Positions 17,815 through 27,386 of a DNA stretch of 64,000 bases are shown piece by piece (positions within the stretch are counted from its first letter, which is position 1; every line of letters begins with the position of its first letter). The stretch comes from CBDDCQ01 sp965226285 (GTDB lineage Bacteria > Bacteroidota > Bacteroidia > Flavobacteriales > Ichthyobacteriaceae), in the NCBI GenBank assembly GCA_965226285.1, contig CBDDCQ010000006.1:62001-126000 (forward strand). Direction: 5' to 3'. The notes beneath the pieces are model-generated. The model was not told where the DNA came from. It saw only the letters and a list, made by a program, of their open reading frames with translations, and searched no databases. A program made the translations under genes and the position numbers.

Positions 17815-18813
17815 ATGAAATTTGATTTTTCTATTATTATACCTGTATATAATCGTCCTGAGGAGATAATTGAGCTACTAAAGAGTTTAGAGCAGCAGTG
17901 TTATAAGGATTTTGAAGTATTAGTTATAGAAGATGGCTCTACTTTAAAATGTGATAGAGGGGTAAAAAAATATAGTGGCAGTTTAAATTTAAAGTATTAT
18001 CAAAAAGAGAACACAGGACCTGGAAACACCAGAAATTACGGTATAAAAAAGTCAATAGGTAATTATTATATATTTTTAGATTCAGATTGTATATTACCTA
18101 CAGATTATTTAAAAAATGTAGCAACATACTTAAAAGATAATAAAGTGGATTGTTTTGGTGGTTCTGATAAGAATCACTATTCTTTTACGGACTTGCAGAA
18201 AGCTATTACCTATTCTATGACAGCATTTTGTACTACAGGTGGAATAAGGGGTGGCAAAAAAAAAATAGAAAAATTTTATCCCAGAAGTTTTAATATGGGA
18301 TTTTCTAAGGAAGTTTTTCAAGCTACAGGAGGCTTTTCAAATATGCGTTTTGGAGAAGATATAGATATGAGTATTCGCATTATACAAAAAGGATTCTATA
18401 CAGACTTTTTGCCAGATGCTTTTGTATATCACAAGAGAAGAACTACTCTCAAAAAATTTTTCAAACAGATTGTAAATTCAGGTAGTGCTAGGATACAATT
18501 ATATAAAAAACATCCACAATCTTTGAAGTTGGTACATTTTTTACCACTATTTTTTACTATAGGAGCTTTATTATCAATATTTATAAGTTTGTGGTATCAT
18601 CTATATATGATGATCCCTTTAATTTCATATACTTTAATAGTATTTATAGAATCTACTATAAAAAATAAAAATTTTAGGGTAGGAATTCTTGCTATATTGA
18701 CAACTTATACTCAACTTGTGGCTTATACTTTAGGATTTTCTTATGCTTATATCAGAATAAATATATTAAAAAAAGAAAATACTAATTTATTTATAAACCA
18801 TTTTTATAAGTAA
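17815..18813 (+). CDS. family 2 glycosyltransferase with C-terminal membrane helices
   Basis: Transfers a sugar from a nucleotide donor to a glycan or lipid at the cytoplasmic membrane face. The 332 residues start with FSIIIPVYNRPEEIIELLKSL and LVIEDGST. The DSD of FLDSDC (about residue 88) and GEDIDMSIRI (ED catalytic region) are the GT2 active-site motifs. Two or three C-terminal hydrophobic helices (about 240-315) follow. A TAAATTTG -7 element lies at 17792-17799. The 3' end overlaps ribF tail to tail by ten bases. Confidence 0.88.
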   Translation: MKFDFSIIIPVYNRPEEIIELLKSLEQQCYKDFEVLVIEDGSTLKCDRGVKKYSGSLNLKYYQKENTGPGNTRNYGIKKSIGNYYIFLDSDCILPTDYLKNVATYLKDNKVDCFGGSDKNHYSFTDLQKAITYSMTAFCTTGGIRGGKKKIEKFYPRSFNMGFSKEVFQATGGFSNMRFGEDIDMSIRIIQKGFYTDFLPDAFVYHKRRTTLKKFFKQIVNSGSARIQLYKKHPQSLKLVHFLPLFFTIGALLSIFISLWYHLYMMIPLISYTLIVFIESTIKNKNFRVGILAILTTYTQLVAYTLGFSYAYIRINILKKENTNLFINHFYK

Positions 18814-19754
18814 TTTAAGGATTTATTTTTTAAGAGTTCTAAAGACTTTATTTTGTCTTTTTTCAATTGATTTTTCAAGAGTTCTAAACTTTTAAACTTT
18901 TGTTCATCTCTTATAAAGCTAATAAATTTTAAATTGATATTTTCTTGGTATATATATTTACTAAAATTGAAGATATGTACTTCTATATTTTTTGTATTTT
19001 CAAAATTTTTTATTGTAGGATTTATACCTATATTTAACATTCCGTATTTTAATTGACCTCTTATATATGCATGTATAGCATAAGAACCATTTTTAGGTAA
19101 TATTTTATGCTGATCGTCTATGTGTATATTAGCAGTGGGAAATCCTAATGTTCTTCCTATTTTATTTCCTTGTGTTACTTTTCCACATAAAGAAAAAGGA
19201 TATCCTAAAAAGTGATTTGCTACTTCTATATCACCACTTTCCAAGGCTTTTCTTATTTTGGTAGAGCTTATAGAAATATTATCGAGGGTTTCCTTTGTTA
19301 TTTTTTCTATTTGAAATTCATAAATATTTGAATATTCTATCAATTCTTTATGATTACCTTCTCTATTTCTACCAAAATGATGATTGTAACCTATTACTAA
19401 TTTTTTTACATTTATAGAGTTTACTAGAATATCTCTTACAAAAGATAAAGAACTCATACGAGAAAAATCTTTATTGAAAGGATGAATAATAAGATGATTC
19501 AAACCATAAGATTCAAGTAATTCTATTTTTTCTTTTTGTGTATTGATAAGTTTAAGTTTACATTCTTTTTGTAAAATTAATCTAGGATGAGGAGAAAAGG
19601 TCAGTAGTACTGTTTCACCATTTTCTTCTTTAGCAATAGTAGTTAATTTATCTATAATTTTTTTGTGTCCTATATGGACACCATCAAATGTACCTACAGT
19701 AACTATGGAATTTTTTTTACTTTTAAATTCTTCTATAGAGTGGTAAACTTTCAA
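18804..19754 (-). CDS. ribF: bifunctional riboflavin kinase / FAD synthetase
   Basis: Makes FMN from riboflavin and FAD from FMN. The FAD-synthetase part (1-180) shows the nucleotidyltransferase motif TVGTFDGVHIGHKKII and LTFSPHPRLIL; the kinase part (180-300) has GKVTQGNKIGRTLGFPTANI and NIGINPT. At the C-terminus a short stretch, KSLELLKN, occurs twice 13 residues apart, making the protein slightly longer than usual; this is probably a small internal duplication. A TATCTTTG -7 element lies on the minus strand at 19800-19807, back to back with the nfu promoter. Confidence 0.95.
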   Translation of the reverse strand: MKVYHSIEEFKSKKNSIVTVGTFDGVHIGHKKIIDKLTTIAKEENGETVLLTFSPHPRLILQKECKLKLINTQKEKIELLESYGLNHLIIHPFNKDFSRMSSLSFVRDILVNSINVKKLVIGYNHHFGRNREGNHKELIEYSNIYEFQIEKITKETLDNISISSTKIRKALESGDIEVANHFLGYPFSLCGKVTQGNKIGRTLGFPTANIHIDDQHKILPKNGSYAIHAYIRGQLKYGMLNIGINPTIKNFENTKNIEVHIFNFSKYIYQENINLKFISFIRDEQKFKSLELLKNQLKKDKIKSLELLKNKSLNYL

Positions 19755-19819
19755 AGTTATTTGAAAACAGTATTAACAATTTAAAAAATAAATAGAGCAC
19801 AAAGATATATAAAAAAAGC

Positions 19820-19827
19820 TACTTTTG
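19820..19827 (+). promoter_or_regulatory. -7 element of the nfu promoter
   Basis: TACTTTTG (TAnnTTTG) lies about 45 bp before the NifU-like gene. The ribF -7 element faces the other way at 19800-19807, so this 115-bp region is a divergent promoter pair. Confidence 0.4.
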
Positions 19828-19870
19828 CCAGTTATTATAATTTTACATCTTAATTAAAATTTTACAATCT

Positions 19871-20776
19871 ATGATACCTTCTATTCATATAGATATACAG
19901 TGTACTTCAAACGATACTATTATAAAATTTGTAGTAGATAGAATTATATCTCCAGATAAAAATTATGAATTTAAAAATGTAGATGAAGCACTTATAAGTC
20001 CCTTGTGTAAAGAATTATTCTTTTTACCTTTTGTGAAAAGAATATTAGTATCCGTTAATTTTATAGCTATAGAACGCTATAATATTGTAAAATGGAAAGA
20101 TGTTCAAGAAGAAGTAAAAGAAAAAATAAAAGAATACTTGCAAGAGGGTAAAAAAGTAATTGATCAAACTATAAATAAACAGAAGAATGTAGTATCAATA
20201 TATGCAGAGAGTACTCCTAATTCAAATGTAATGAAATTTGTAGCTAATAAGTATTTAGTAGAAGGGACATTTGAGTATGAGAATAGCTTACAAGCTAATG
20301 ATTCTAATTTGGCAAAGGAATTATTTAAATTTCCCTTTGTAGAAAAAGTTTTTATGACTGAAAATTATATAGCTATAACAAAGATAAAACATATAGAATG
20401 GATAGAAATTTCTCAAGAATTGAGAAACTTTATAAGAGAGTATATTGTTCAGGGACGAGAAATAGTAAATCAAATGCAGAGTGGAGTAAAAAAACAATGG
20501 AAAGAATTTAAAGAACAGGGTCTTGTAAATTTCACAGAGAAAGAAAAACAAATAGATAAAATATTAAAAGAATATGTAAGACCTGCTGTAATGCAAGATG
20601 GAGGAAATATAGTATTACAGTCTTTTGACAGTGAAAAAAAGATTGTAAATGTAATACTTCAAGGAGCTTGTAATGGATGTCCTTCTTCTTCAATAACACT
20701 TAAAAATGGTATAGAACAGTTACTTAAGGAGATGATGCCAGATGAAATATGTTCTATAGAGGCTATAAATAAATAG
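19871..20776 (+). CDS. NifU/Nfu family iron-sulfur carrier
   Basis: A scaffold or carrier for Fe-S cluster delivery. The protein (301 residues) has two tandem Nfu N-terminal domains (about 1-90 and 110-200; both start with a PN-type motif, SNDTIIKFVVDRI and TPNSNVMKFVANKY). A C-terminal NifU domain carries the cluster motif GACNGCPSSS with CxxC at about residue 270. The doubled N-domain arrangement is typical for Bacteroidota. It precedes gldJ by 73 bp in the same direction. Specific cluster acceptors are unknown. Confidence 0.88.
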   Translation: MIPSIHIDIQCTSNDTIIKFVVDRIISPDKNYEFKNVDEALISPLCKELFFLPFVKRILVSVNFIAIERYNIVKWKDVQEEVKEKIKEYLQEGKKVIDQTINKQKNVVSIYAESTPNSNVMKFVANKYLVEGTFEYENSLQANDSNLAKELFKFPFVEKVFMTENYIAITKIKHIEWIEISQELRNFIREYIVQGREIVNQMQSGVKKQWKEFKEQGLVNFTEKEKQIDKILKEYVRPAVMQDGGNIVLQSFDSEKKIVNVILQGACNGCPSSSITLKNGIEQLLKEMMPDEICSIEAINK

Positions 20777-20848
20777 CCATAATATAAAAAAAATATGTAA
20801 ATTGCGTCCCTATAATTTTGAAAAAATTAATTATAAAAAAGTAAAGAA

Positions 20849-22468
20849 ATGTTGTACAGTAAAAATGTTTTAAGCAAAGTATTTTATTTTGGAATAGTTT
20901 TTATGATGCTTTCTTCCTGTTCATCTAATGTGTCTAGGAGTACAGGTTGGAAAATAAACAGTAAAGATTCAGGTGGGTTCTTTGCTAATTTAAACTTTGA
21001 TGAACAAGATACGGGAAATGGTTTAATTTTTATAGAAGGAGGAAGTTTTCTTATGGGGAATTTATCTGACGATGTAATGAAAGATTATAACACAAGAAGA
21101 ATAAAGCAGCATGTATCATCTTTTTATATGGATGAAACAGAAGTCACTAATATAATGTATAGAGAATACTTGCATTGGATTAAAAGAGTTTTTCCCAGTA
21201 CAGAAGAGTTGTATAGAAATATATATACTTCTGTAGTTCCAGATTCTTTGGTATGGAGAGATAGACTTTCTTATAATGAGGTATATGTAGATAATTATTT
21301 TAGACACCCTGCTTATAATGATTATCCTGTAGTAGGAGTAAGTTGGGTACAGGCAAATAAGTTCTGTAAATGGAGAACGGATAGAGTAAACGAAAATATA
21401 TTGATAAAAAAAGGAATTTTGAAAAATGTACATGGATCAGAAGATAAAATTATAGAAGGAGCAAACCATTTTGATACAGATGTATATTTGGCTAATCCTG
21501 ACAATGTATTTGAAGACAAATCATCATCAGTGTATAACGAAGGATTACCAAGTTATTCTATAGAAACTGAAGATAAAGGAGAGTTTCAAGGAAGACATGT
21601 CAATAGAGAGGATGGTATATTATTACCTAATTATAGGTTACCATCAGAAATAGAGTGGGAATATGCGGCTATTGGATACAAAAAAACAAGAAATTTTAAT
21701 AATTTAAGAAGTAGAAGAGTATTACCTTGGAAAGATGGAAAGATATTAGCTAATTATAAGAATAGAAAAGGAGATTACAGTGGTATTGCAGGATGGTCGA
21801 ATGATGGGGCTGATATTACAGCCAAAGTAAAATCATATCCTCCTAATGATTTTGGTTTATATGATATGGCTGGTAATGTATCAGAGTGGGTTTCTGATAT
21901 ATATAGACCCGATATAGATTTTTCTTTTTCCGATTTTAGGTATTATAGAGGTAATGTATTTAAGAAAAATAAACTAGATGAGGAAGGATTACCTATGCTT
22001 GTAACAGAAGAGAATATAAGATATGATACATTATCTAATGGAAAGATTATACCTAAAGAATTGCCGGGAGAGTTGACATACCAAGATATAACTGCAGAAG
22101 ATACTTATATGAGAAATAATTATAGTGCAGCTGATAATAGAGATTACGGTGATGGAGATAAAAAATCTAGTAAAAACTATAAGAATGTAAATAGCAAAAA
22201 TAAAATGTATAATTCTCCAAAAAATAAAATAAAATTAGGTAAAGATGGTAAATTAAAAGGAGTTTATGATGCAAAATATAGGACTACACTTGTAAATAAT
22301 AAATCTAGAGTGTATAAGGGAGGAAGTTGGAATGATAGAATATATTGGCTACAACCTGCTCAAAGAAGATTTTTAGATCAAGACCTATCTAGTGCTTTTA
22401 TAGGATTTAGATGTGCTATGGATAGATTAGGAGATATTTCTAAAGAAGGTAAAAGAGTTATTGATTAA
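20849..22468 (+). CDS. gldJ: gliding motility lipoprotein GldJ
   Basis: An outer-membrane-associated lipoprotein needed for gliding and for the type IX secretion machinery in Flavobacteriia. The 539 residues start with a lipobox (MMLSSC, Cys24) and the GldJ-typical SRSTGWKIN. The rest is an FGE-sulfatase (SUMF1-like) fold: FIEGGSFLMGN, DETEVTNIMYREYL, GVSWVQANKFCKWR, LPSEIEWEYAA, DMAGNVSEWVSD and YKGGSWND. The following murF gene matches the gldJ-murF order known in flavobacteria. Presence argues for, but does not prove, gliding motility. Confidence 0.95.
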   Translation: MLYSKNVLSKVFYFGIVFMMLSSCSSNVSRSTGWKINSKDSGGFFANLNFDEQDTGNGLIFIEGGSFLMGNLSDDVMKDYNTRRIKQHVSSFYMDETEVTNIMYREYLHWIKRVFPSTEELYRNIYTSVVPDSLVWRDRLSYNEVYVDNYFRHPAYNDYPVVGVSWVQANKFCKWRTDRVNENILIKKGILKNVHGSEDKIIEGANHFDTDVYLANPDNVFEDKSSSVYNEGLPSYSIETEDKGEFQGRHVNREDGILLPNYRLPSEIEWEYAAIGYKKTRNFNNLRSRRVLPWKDGKILANYKNRKGDYSGIAGWSNDGADITAKVKSYPPNDFGLYDMAGNVSEWVSDIYRPDIDFSFSDFRYYRGNVFKKNKLDEEGLPMLVTEENIRYDTLSNGKIIPKELPGELTYQDITAEDTYMRNNYSAADNRDYGDGDKKSSKNYKNVNSKNKMYNSPKNKIKLGKDGKLKGVYDAKYRTTLVNNKSRVYKGGSWNDRIYWLQPAQRRFLDQDLSSAFIGFRCAMDRLGDISKEGKRVID

Positions 22469-22484
22469 TTTGGGTTTTGAATTA

Positions 22485-22528
22485 TAAAAAAATAGTCCTT
22501 TAAAATTTTTAAAGGACTATTTTTTTTG
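22485..22528 (+). terminator. terminator between gldJ and murF
   Basis: The stem AAATAGTCCTTTAAAA / TTTTAAAGGACTATTT has a very short loop and is followed by a T run. The hairpin lies 16 bp after the gldJ stop and 16 bp before murF, so murF may depend on read-through or on an internal promoter. Confidence 0.8.
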
Positions 22529-22543
22529 AAAAAGTAAATTAAA

Positions 22544-23824
22544 ATGAATTTAAAAGAACTTTATAATATATACAAGAATAATTATAAAGTAAGTATTGAT
22601 ACTAGAACAATATTGAAAGATAGTATATTCTTTGCAATAAGTGGAGATAATTTTAATGCTAATGAGTTTGCAATAGAAGCTTTAGATAAAGGAGCTATAC
22701 TTTCAATAGTAGATGAAAAAAAATATGCAGATGGGAAGAGTATAATATATATAGAAAATCCTTTAAAAATGCTACAAAAATTAGCCGAATATCATAGAAG
22801 TCAACTTTCTGTAAATATTATAGGAATTACGGGAAGTAATGGTAAAACTACTACTAAAGAGCTATTAAAACAAGTACTATGCAAAAAATATAACACTATG
22901 GCTACTCAAGGAAATTTAAACAATCATATAGGGGTGCCTTTAACATTACTATCTATAAAGCCTAAATACCAAATAGCAATAGTGGAAATGGGTGCAAATC
23001 ACTGTGGTGAAATAGCATTTTTGAGTCAGATGATAAATCCAGATTATGGATATATAACTAATTTTGGAAAAGCTCATTTAGAGGGATTTGGAGGGCTTAA
23101 AGGCGTTATAAAAGGCAAGAGCGAATTGTATAAATACCTCAAAGATAAAAATAAAAAAGCCTTTGTAAATCAAAATGATGATACACAAGTAAAACAAGCT
23201 AAAGCACATAAGTTAGAAACTATAAATTTTGGTGGAAATTCAGGCAATATTTTTATACAATTATTGGATTCATTTCCCTTTGTAAGGGTAAGATATAGAG
23301 AGGTAGAAATTTCTTCTAAACTCACGGGAAAATTTAATTTTCATAATATAGCTGCAGCTATAGCTATAGGAGAGTATTTTAGGGTAAGTCCAAATGAAAT
23401 TAAAGATGCTATAGAACAATATAACTCTACAAACAATAGATGTCAAATTATATATAAAAATGAAAATAAAATTATATTAGATGCTTATAACGCTAATCCT
23501 ACAAGTATGCGAAATGCTATTGAAAATTTTGCAAATTTTTCAGGAAGCAAATATTTGATATTAGGTGACATGTACGAACTGGGCAAAGCTACTTATAAGG
23601 AACATCAGGTTATTGTAGATATTGTACTAAAAATAAAGTTTGATAAGGTATTATTAGTGGGAGAGAATTTTAGTGCTATATCAGTAACAGATGAGAATGT
23701 ATATCAATTTAAATCCTATGAGGATTTAAAAAGAAAATTTTCAATTCATAAAGTAAAAAATACAAATATCCTTATCAAAGGCTCTAGAGCAGTAGCTTTA
23801 GAGAGAATATTAGATTTATTCTGA
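22544..23824 (+). CDS. murF: UDP-N-acetylmuramoyl-tripeptide--D-alanyl-D-alanine ligase
   Basis: Adds D-Ala-D-Ala to the UDP-MurNAc-tripeptide, the last cytoplasmic step of peptidoglycan precursor synthesis. The 426-residue product has the ATP loop IGITGSNGKTTTKELL (about 90-105). Mur-ligase motifs GNLNNHIGVPLTLL, VEMGANHCGEI, the DAYNANPTSM region and LGDMYELG follow. The length is normal. It ends ten bases before the tail of the convergent ClC gene. Confidence 0.95.
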   Translation: MNLKELYNIYKNNYKVSIDTRTILKDSIFFAISGDNFNANEFAIEALDKGAILSIVDEKKYADGKSIIYIENPLKMLQKLAEYHRSQLSVNIIGITGSNGKTTTKELLKQVLCKKYNTMATQGNLNNHIGVPLTLLSIKPKYQIAIVEMGANHCGEIAFLSQMINPDYGYITNFGKAHLEGFGGLKGVIKGKSELYKYLKDKNKKAFVNQNDDTQVKQAKAHKLETINFGGNSGNIFIQLLDSFPFVRVRYREVEISSKLTGKFNFHNIAAAIAIGEYFRVSPNEIKDAIEQYNSTNNRCQIIYKNENKIILDAYNANPTSMRNAIENFANFSGSKYLILGDMYELGKATYKEHQVIVDIVLKIKFDKVLLVGENFSAISVTDENVYQFKSYEDLKRKFSIHKVKNTNILIKGSRAVALERILDLF

Positions 23825-23833
23825 TATTTTATT

Positions 23834-25036
23834 TTAGAATGGTTTGATTTGACTTGAATAAATACGATTTTTTCTTGAAACTAAAGAGGAGATGATACAA
23901 GGTATAATGGTGTATATACCTATATACCAACCAAATAATTCCATTGCCATAATACTGCAAGCTAAAGGTGTTTTTGTGGCTCCTGCAAATACACCTACAA
24001 ACCCTATGGCTGTAAGCAAGTAGAGGGGTAGGGGTATGAAAAAACAAAGAGCATTACCTAAGGTGGCTCCTATAAAAAATAATGGTGTCACCTCTCCTCC
24101 TTTGTATCCTGCACCTAGAGTAATAGCAGTAAATAATAATTTTAAAATGAAATCATAGGGTGGTAAAGCAGTATTAAATGCTTCGGAAATAGTAGGTAAT
24201 CCAAGACCTAAATACTTAGTATTTTGGGTTAAAATTACCCATAAAACTATAATTACACCAGCGATAAAAGGATGCAAAAAAGTTTTATTTGTAATATAGT
24301 TTAATATCCTATTCCATATAGATATACTTCTAACAAATAGGATTACGACTAACCCCAAAATAATACCTGAAATGATAAGGAATACAAAGTCTAAAGGTAC
24401 GAGATATTTAATGTAATTAAGTTGATAATCTCGATGTCCTACTCCCCATATATTAGAGGTTACAATATCAGATAGGAAAGCAGATATAAGAGCGGGAAAG
24501 ATAGATTTATATTTGATTTTACCAGTAAAAATGAGTTCTATACCAAATAGAAATCCTGCTAAAGGAGTCCCAAAAACAGATCCAAAGCCTGCCGAAATAC
24601 TAGAGATTAAAAGTATTTTTCTATCTTCTATATTCAATTTAAAAATAGGGCAAATGCTATCAGATAGTGAACTGCTCATTTGTATTGCAGTACCTTCTCT
24701 ACCAGCAGAGCCACCGAATAAATGTGTAGCAATAGTCCCTAAAAAAACTAATGGAGCCATAAGAATTGGAATAGCTTTTTTGGAGGAATAAATTTCGTTG
24801 ATAATCGTATTATTTCCCCCTTGTAAATCCTTTCCAAAATAATGATATACAAGTCCTATACTTATACCTGCTATGGGTAGAAAATAAATTATGGTTATGT
24901 TTTCTTCTCTATAGTCTGTAGCCCACTGTAAGACTATTAGAAATATAGCCGAAGCACTACCTGATAGAATAGCAATTATGCAAGATATAAATAACCATTT
25001 ACATAGATATTTTATAAGTATATGTAATAAAATCAA
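23834..25036 (-). CDS. ClC family antiporter, probably the fluoride-type (CLC-F)
   Basis: A ten-helix-class membrane protein of 400 residues. It contains LFGGSAGREGTAIQM, the ClC ion-selectivity region with the gating-type glutamate, and GAGYKGGEVTPLFFIGA. The segment GGNNTIINEI, in place of the usual GSGIP, and the GREGT pattern are what I remember of CLC-F proteins, which expel fluoride in exchange for protons. This subtype call is moderate: no crcB-type riboswitch is present, because the gene sits two bases downstream of the uvrD stop and probably shares its transcript. Confidence 0.75.
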   Translation of the reverse strand: MILLHILIKYLCKWLFISCIIAILSGSASAIFLIVLQWATDYREENITIIYFLPIAGISIGLVYHYFGKDLQGGNNTIINEIYSSKKAIPILMAPLVFLGTIATHLFGGSAGREGTAIQMSSSLSDSICPIFKLNIEDRKILLISSISAGFGSVFGTPLAGFLFGIELIFTGKIKYKSIFPALISAFLSDIVTSNIWGVGHRDYQLNYIKYLVPLDFVFLIISGIILGLVVILFVRSISIWNRILNYITNKTFLHPFIAGVIIVLWVILTQNTKYLGLGLPTISEAFNTALPPYDFILKLLFTAITLGAGYKGGEVTPLFFIGATLGNALCFFIPLPLYLLTAIGFVGVFAGATKTPLACSIMAMELFGWYIGIYTIIPCIISSLVSRKNRIYSSQIKPF

Positions 25037-25037
25037 T

Positions 25038-27338
25038 TTATTTTATGATTTTTAATTTAGTAAATCGTAGCAAGAGTTTTTTTATACCGTGTTTAGGAAA
25101 ATCTATCTTTGCTATTTTGTTATTTCCCCTACCTTGAAGTTCTATGATTTTACCTATTCCAAATAAATTATGTTCTACGATATTATCTATATCTAAGGAA
25201 TTAAAAGAATCGGGATAAGTAGAAATATTATTATTAGGCTTTGTAATTCTCAGTTTTTTATTTTGAATAGGTTTATTTTTTGGAGGGGTGCCGTTTTGAG
25301 GTTTGTGTAGTCTTATTTTTACATTATTGCCAAACACTCTTCCTTCACCGCAGGATTTTAATTTAGGCATTTCTAATTCAAAATTTAAACAATTTAAATA
25401 TTCTTGGTCAATTTCATTGAGAAATCTACTAGGGATTCTATCGACTAATTTACCCCATTTATACCTTGTATTAGCAAATGTAAGATAAATTTTTTTCTCA
25501 GCTCTAGTGAGTGCTACATAAAACAATCTTCTCTCTTCTTCAAGATCTTCTCTTGTTGTCATGCTCATTTTAGAAGGAAATAAATCTTCTTCCATACCAG
25601 CTATGTACACTATTGGATACTCTAAACCTTTTGACATATGTATGGTCATCAGAGATACTTCATCTTGTTGAGTGTTTTTATCTATGTCCGAAGCAAGTAA
25701 AGTATTTTCTAAATAGTTTGTAAGAGAGGGGTTAATATTTGTAAGTTGTATTTCTTTATCTTGAAAGTCTTTAATACTATTTAGGAGTTCTTGTAAGTTT
25801 TCATATTTACTGATACCTTTTGGCGTTTTATCTTGATGTAGTAAATGTATCAATCCTGAATTTTGAAATATGTATTTACAACTTTCAAATAAGGTGTTTT
25901 CTTTGACTATATTTTGAAAACCTTTAATCATATAGATAAAATCTGATAGTTTTTGGGCAGTGCCTGCATTTATACCTATGTTTAATTCGTAAATATTTTC
26001 TATAATTTCAAATATGGATTTGTTGTAGTGATTTGCAGCTAAGGTTAATTTATCTAGTGTAGTATCTCCAATGCCTCTTGTGGGATAGTTAATTATTCTT
26101 TTGAGAGCTTCTTCGTCTTGGGTGTTAATGGTAACTTTTAAATAAGCGAGAGCATCTTTTATTTCTTTTCTTTGATAGAAAGATAATCCTCCATATACTC
26201 GGTATGGAATATTTAATTTTCTCAAGGCATCTTCTATGGGTCTAGATTGTGCATTAGTTCTATACAGTACGGCAAAGTTATTATACTTTAATTTAGCATT
26301 TAGTTTGTTTTTGTAGATAGATTTAGAAATAAAAATACCTTCGTTATTGTCAGTAATAGATTGAAAAACTTGTATTTTATCACCACTTTTATTATCTGTA
26401 AAGATATCTTTTTCTAATTGTTGAAAATTGTTCTTAATTATACAGTTGGCGGCATTTACAATATTACTTGTAGAGCGATAATTTTGTTCTAATTTAAGTA
26501 TTTTAGCTTGTGGATAATCTTTTTTAAAATTGAATATATTTTGAATATTCGCCCCTCTAAAGGAGTATATACTTTGAGCATCATCTCCTACTACACAAAT
26601 ATTCTTAAATTTTCTAGAAAGTGCTTTTACAATAAGGTATTGAGAGTGATTGGTATCTTGATACTCATCTACCATAATATATTTGAACTGTTGTTGATAT
26701 TTTTCTAATACATCGGGAAACCGAGTAAATAATTCGTTGGTTTTTAAAAGTAAATCATCAAAGTCCATAGCATAGGATTTAAAGCAATGTTTTACATATC
26801 TATCATAAACTTCTCCCATTCTAATGCGTCTATTCATGGCATCTTGTTCTTGTAATTCAGGGTGATTGTAGTAGGATTTTACAGTAATTAAATTATTTTT
26901 AAATTTAGAGATTCTACTTTGTATTACTTTTGCATCATAGATATCTTTGTCGAGTGCCATCTCTTTTATAATATCTTTAATGGTTCTTATCGAATCTTGA
27001 GTGTCGTATATAGAATAGTGGTAAGGATAGCCTAATTTTTCCGATTCTATTCTAAGGATTCTTGAAAAAATAGAATGAAATGTACCCATCCATATATTTT
27101 TTGCATCTTTGCCTATCATATATTTAATCCTGTTTTTCATTTCTATAGCAGCTTTATTGGTAAAAGTAAGTGCTAGAATATTAAAAGCATCTACCTCTTT
27201 GTTTATCAGATGTACTATTCTGTAGGTTAATACCCTAGTCTTACCTGATCCTGCACCCGCTATAATCATCAGAGCTCCTTCTGTTTTTTCTACTGCTGCC
27301 CTTTGGGCAGTATTTAGTTCAGATAAATAATTACTCAT
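25038..27338 (-). CDS. UvrD/PcrA superfamily 1 DNA helicase
   Basis: A 3'-5' helicase for DNA repair and replication-conflict removal. I use the ATG at 27338 (MSNYLSELNTAQRAAV), because the upstream in-frame start at 27368 adds a poor leader. The 766 residues show the helicase motifs: IIAGAGSGKTRVL (Walker A), DEYQDTNHSQY (II), DDAQSIYSFRGA (III), LEQNYRST (IV), VSLMTIHMSKGLEY (V) and FYVALTRA (VI). The C-terminal VEHNLFGIGKI is typical of PcrA-like proteins. A -7 element is at 27366-27373. Confidence 0.93.
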   Translation of the reverse strand: MSNYLSELNTAQRAAVEKTEGALMIIAGAGSGKTRVLTYRIVHLINKEVDAFNILALTFTNKAAIEMKNRIKYMIGKDAKNIWMGTFHSIFSRILRIESEKLGYPYHYSIYDTQDSIRTIKDIIKEMALDKDIYDAKVIQSRISKFKNNLITVKSYYNHPELQEQDAMNRRIRMGEVYDRYVKHCFKSYAMDFDDLLLKTNELFTRFPDVLEKYQQQFKYIMVDEYQDTNHSQYLIVKALSRKFKNICVVGDDAQSIYSFRGANIQNIFNFKKDYPQAKILKLEQNYRSTSNIVNAANCIIKNNFQQLEKDIFTDNKSGDKIQVFQSITDNNEGIFISKSIYKNKLNAKLKYNNFAVLYRTNAQSRPIEDALRKLNIPYRVYGGLSFYQRKEIKDALAYLKVTINTQDEEALKRIINYPTRGIGDTTLDKLTLAANHYNKSIFEIIENIYELNIGINAGTAQKLSDFIYMIKGFQNIVKENTLFESCKYIFQNSGLIHLLHQDKTPKGISKYENLQELLNSIKDFQDKEIQLTNINPSLTNYLENTLLASDIDKNTQQDEVSLMTIHMSKGLEYPIVYIAGMEEDLFPSKMSMTTREDLEEERRLFYVALTRAEKKIYLTFANTRYKWGKLVDRIPSRFLNEIDQEYLNCLNFELEMPKLKSCGEGRVFGNNVKIRLHKPQNGTPPKNKPIQNKKLRITKPNNNISTYPDSFNSLDIDNIVEHNLFGIGKIIELQGRGNNKIAKIDFPKHGIKKLLLRFTKLKIIK

Positions 27339-27365
27339 TATTTTATGGCAATAATTTTTAAATAG

Positions 27366-27373
27366 CAAAGGTA
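27366..27373 (-). promoter_or_regulatory. -7 element of the uvrD/pcrA promoter
   Basis: Read on the minus strand this is TACCTTTG. The matching -33 region would lie at about 27393-27396, which is inside the IS30 left end. The insertion has therefore replaced the upstream half of the promoter. Confidence 0.5.
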
Positions 27374-27386
27374 GTCAATATGTAAA

